Of a stretch of 64,000 bases of DNA, positions 62,426 to 64,000 are shown in pieces; the stretch's first letter is position 1; every line of letters begins with the position of its first letter. The stretch is taken from positions 47,682 through 111,681 of the forward strand of contig NZ_BDCA01000023.1 in NCBI RefSeq assembly GCF_001613265.1, in the 5' to 3' direction. Under the pieces are notes generated by a model. That model was not told where the DNA came from. It saw nothing but the letters and a program-made list of their open reading frames with translations, and did not search any database. The stretch is from Nocardia vermiculata NBRC 100427 (lineage in GTDB: Bacteria; Actinomycetota; Actinomycetes; Mycobacteriales; Mycobacteriaceae). Made by a program: the position numbers and the translations under genes.

Positions 62426-64000
62426 GTGTCCGACCCGAACGACGACCAGAAGCCGCAGCAGGGCGCCTCCGGCGACCGCCCGCGCCAGGGTGCATCCGGC
62501 GCGGGCCCGGGTCGACCGGAGAAATCAGCCCAGCCGGGACCGGCCGCCGGACGCGGTCCGTCCGGTGCGGACGGACCGGACGCCGATCGGACACAGCGAA
62601 TCTCCCGCGAGCAACTCGCCGACGCCGCCCGATCCGCCGGGAGCGAATCTCCGGCCCCTACTCCGGGCGCGCCGGATGCCGATCCGGGTACGAACGACCG
62701 TGCCGACCGGCCGACCGCGAGTCGTGACACCCGAGGCGGCACAGCCGGCAGCAACCAGGGCGCGGGTGACGCGGAAACCGTCGCCCTGCCCAAAACTCCT
62801 GCCGGTGGGAAGAATTCGGCCACGGACACGCCGAAGGCCGGAAAGAACAGCGCACCGGGCGCCAGTGCAGCGGGCGCAAAGGAGCCCTCGGACGCGGGTG
62901 CGGGTGAGCAGGCCGGCGCCGCGCCGGAAGCACGCACCGGTGCGGACCAGGACGCCGCCGGAGCGAATACCGGCGCCACCGGCACTGACACCACCGGTGG
63001 TGCCGGCTCGGAAGCCAGGAAGAACGCCGGGACGACCGGCGCGGCGGGTGCGGCGAACGAGGCTGCGAAGGCGGGTGGTGCCGGCGCTGGTGATGCCGCA
63101 GCGCCGGCCGAGGCGACAAATGCCGCAGGCGACGCCGGTTCCGCCCGCGGTGCGGGCGCGGAAGATTCCTCGAGTGCGCAGGACACTCCGGAAGCAGCCG
63201 GTGCAGCAGCGAGCGGAGCCACCACGGGCACGGAAGCTACTGCTGACGCGGAAACTACTGCGCTGCCCAAGATTTCCCCCAAGCAGGATCCAGACTCGAC
63301 CGAGAAGCTCGCCACCGTACAGCCCGGCACGAAGGGCGGCGGCGCCCGAGGCAGTGACAACGCGACGGACCGCGGCACCGAGGGTGGCGACACGCCGAAC
63401 CGCGGCGCCAAGAGTGCCGACACGCAGGACGGCAGCGCAAAGAACGCACAGGACCGTGGCGCGCAGGGTGGGGACACGCAGGGCCGTGGCACCGAGAACG
63501 CCGACACGCCGGGCCGCGACGCCGAGGGTGGTGCGGCACCGGACGGCGGCGCGGCAGGTCGAGGTGCGCAATCCGGCGGTGCGAGGGGCGGGGATGCCGA
63601 AGCGGCGCAGGGTGTTCCGGCCGTCTCGAACCCGTCCGACGACGCAACCAGTGTGCTGCCTATCCAGCAGCCGGACCAGGCGGCCACCGAGAAGTTGCGG
63701 GCCACACCGCGGCAGCAGGGGCCGGGCGGTTCGCGAAACGACAGCGGAAACCGCCCCGGTCAGGGCGGGCCGCAGGGGCAGGGCGGCCGGCCCGGCGCTC
63801 CGGGACCTCAGGGGCGCGGTGGCGGCCCCGGCACGCGCGGGCCGGGCGGTCCTGCTGCCGCGGCAGGCACTGCCGGTCTGGCAGCGGGCGCGGCAGCCGC
63901 GGCCGGGAACAACGGTCCGGCAGGACGGCAAGGGCAGCCCGGCGGTCCCGGACAGCAGGGCCCCGCAGCGGGACCGGGTGGGCCCGGCCAGGCCGGGAGC
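62426..64000 (+). CDS. Disordered Ala/Gly-rich protein, Rv0361-like, runs off the window
   Basis: Open to the right edge: 525 codons of low-complexity sequence starting at GTG 62426 (GGGGTAGAGC upstream). It is the position of M. tuberculosis Rv0361, whose product has a disordered N-terminus followed by a membrane helix and an outer domain; the membrane part would lie beyond the window. The tail has degenerate repeats (RGTEGGDTPNRGAKSADTQD-like) and acidic Thr motifs, DRTQRI, AETVAL, AETTAL, STEKL and ATEKL. The C-terminal part becomes Gly/Gln/Pro-rich. Coding is supported by the absence of stops and synteny. Confidence 0.75.
   Translation, partial: MSDPNDDQKPQQGASGDRPRQGASGAGPGRPEKSAQPGPAAGRGPSGADGPDADRTQRISREQLADAARSAGSESPAPTPGAPDADPGTNDRADRPTASRDTRGGTAGSNQGAGDAETVALPKTPAGGKNSATDTPKAGKNSAPGASAAGAKEPSDAGAGEQAGAAPEARTGADQDAAGANTGATGTDTTGGAGSEARKNAGTTGAAGAANEAAKAGGAGAGDAAAPAEATNAAGDAGSARGAGAEDSSSAQDTPEAAGAAASGATTGTEATADAETTALPKISPKQDPDSTEKLATVQPGTKGGGARGSDNATDRGTEGGDTPNRGAKSADTQDGSAKNAQDRGAQGGDTQGRGTENADTPGRDAEGGAAPDGGAAGRGAQSGGARGGDAEAAQGVPAVSNPSDDATSVLPIQQPDQAATEKLRATPRQQGPGGSRNDSGNRPGQGGPQGQGGRPGAPGPQGRGGGPGTRGPGGPAAAAGTAGLAAGAAAAAGNNGPAGRQGQPGGPGQQGPAAGPGGPGQAGS

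Noticed and set aside
62658..63931. Minus-strand open frames over the right end
   Set aside because: Their Ala/Arg/Ser-rich, Cys-rich sequences are antisense readings of the repetitive plus-strand gene, which is uninterrupted for 525 codons and fits synteny.
1..64000. CRISPR arrays, tRNA or rRNA genes, insertion sequences, prophage genes
   Set aside because: No regularly spaced direct repeats, tRNA-like cloverleaf with TTCGA arm, transposase motif or phage structural gene was seen.

Overview
The window is high-GC actinobacterial DNA from a mycolate-lineage (Mycobacteriales) organism, most likely a Nocardia. The evidence is densely packed, GC-biased codons, many GTG starts and ATGA/GTGA start-stop overlaps, cofactor F420 enzymes (fgd, an LLM oxidoreductase, two Ddn-like proteins), the pknG-glnH-glnX trio, and gene blocks that match known Mycobacterium tuberculosis neighbourhoods (Rv0407-Rv0423c, Rv0390-Rv0391 and Rv0357c-Rv0361) in rearranged form. 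The genus is an inference; the order is well supported.

Layout. 1-6.9 kb: a TPP riboswitch and thiC, then a TetR/FAD-monooxygenase pair with a repeated palindromic operator, thiD, and a NERD-domain membrane protein. 6.9-8.3 kb: a Ddn-like protein and an SDR with a MerR-type promoter. 8.3-17.5 kb: a seven-gene minus-strand operon (AtuA-like protein, two acyl-CoA dehydrogenases, biotin-dependent acyl-CoA carboxylase alpha and beta, enoyl-CoA hydratase, TetR) resembling the acyclic-terpene (atu) or leucine (liu) degradation pathways. 17.7-23.3 kb: MocR regulator, cupin, small membrane protein, class III nucleotide cyclase and an ABC-2 transporter. 23.4-27.1 kb: thiG/thiS/thiO with divergent thiE, and a MutT3-like Nudix protein. 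27.2-32.1 kb: glnX-glnH-pknG, the amino-acid-sensing kinase operon, with a tandem-repeat expansion in the PknG N-terminal tail. 32.1-35.4 kb: pta-ackA. 35.4-40.6 kb: F420-linked genes and small unknowns. 40.6-43 kb: a SAM-IV riboswitch, rhodanese and metZ, plus a small membrane protein. 43.2-46.8 kb: fprA behind a candidate iron box, an amidohydrolase and mcr. 46.9-53.4 kb: an accessory stretch with a Pro-rich membrane protein, a giant LuxR-family ATPase regulator and a tandem pair of Gly-zipper lipoproteins, one of which is frameshifted. 53.5-57.2 kb: ogt, a second MocR and a quinone oxidoreductase with a SoxR/MerR-like promoter. 57.3-64 kb: purA, an Rv0358-like protein, a site-2 protease, FUSC, DUF3151 and the open end of an Rv0361-like disordered protein.

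The genes cover thiamine synthesis (HMP branch thiC/thiD, thiazole branch thiO/thiS/thiG, coupling by thiE), control of nitrogen/glutamate metabolism through PknG, acetate overflow (pta-ackA), sulfur assimilation to homocysteine (metZ) and F420H2 supply (fgd) for F420-dependent reductases. The most unusual parts are the frameshifted Gly-zipper lipoprotein pair, the three 20-residue repeats in PknG, two MerR-type promoters without a MerR gene in the window, and the atu-like operon.
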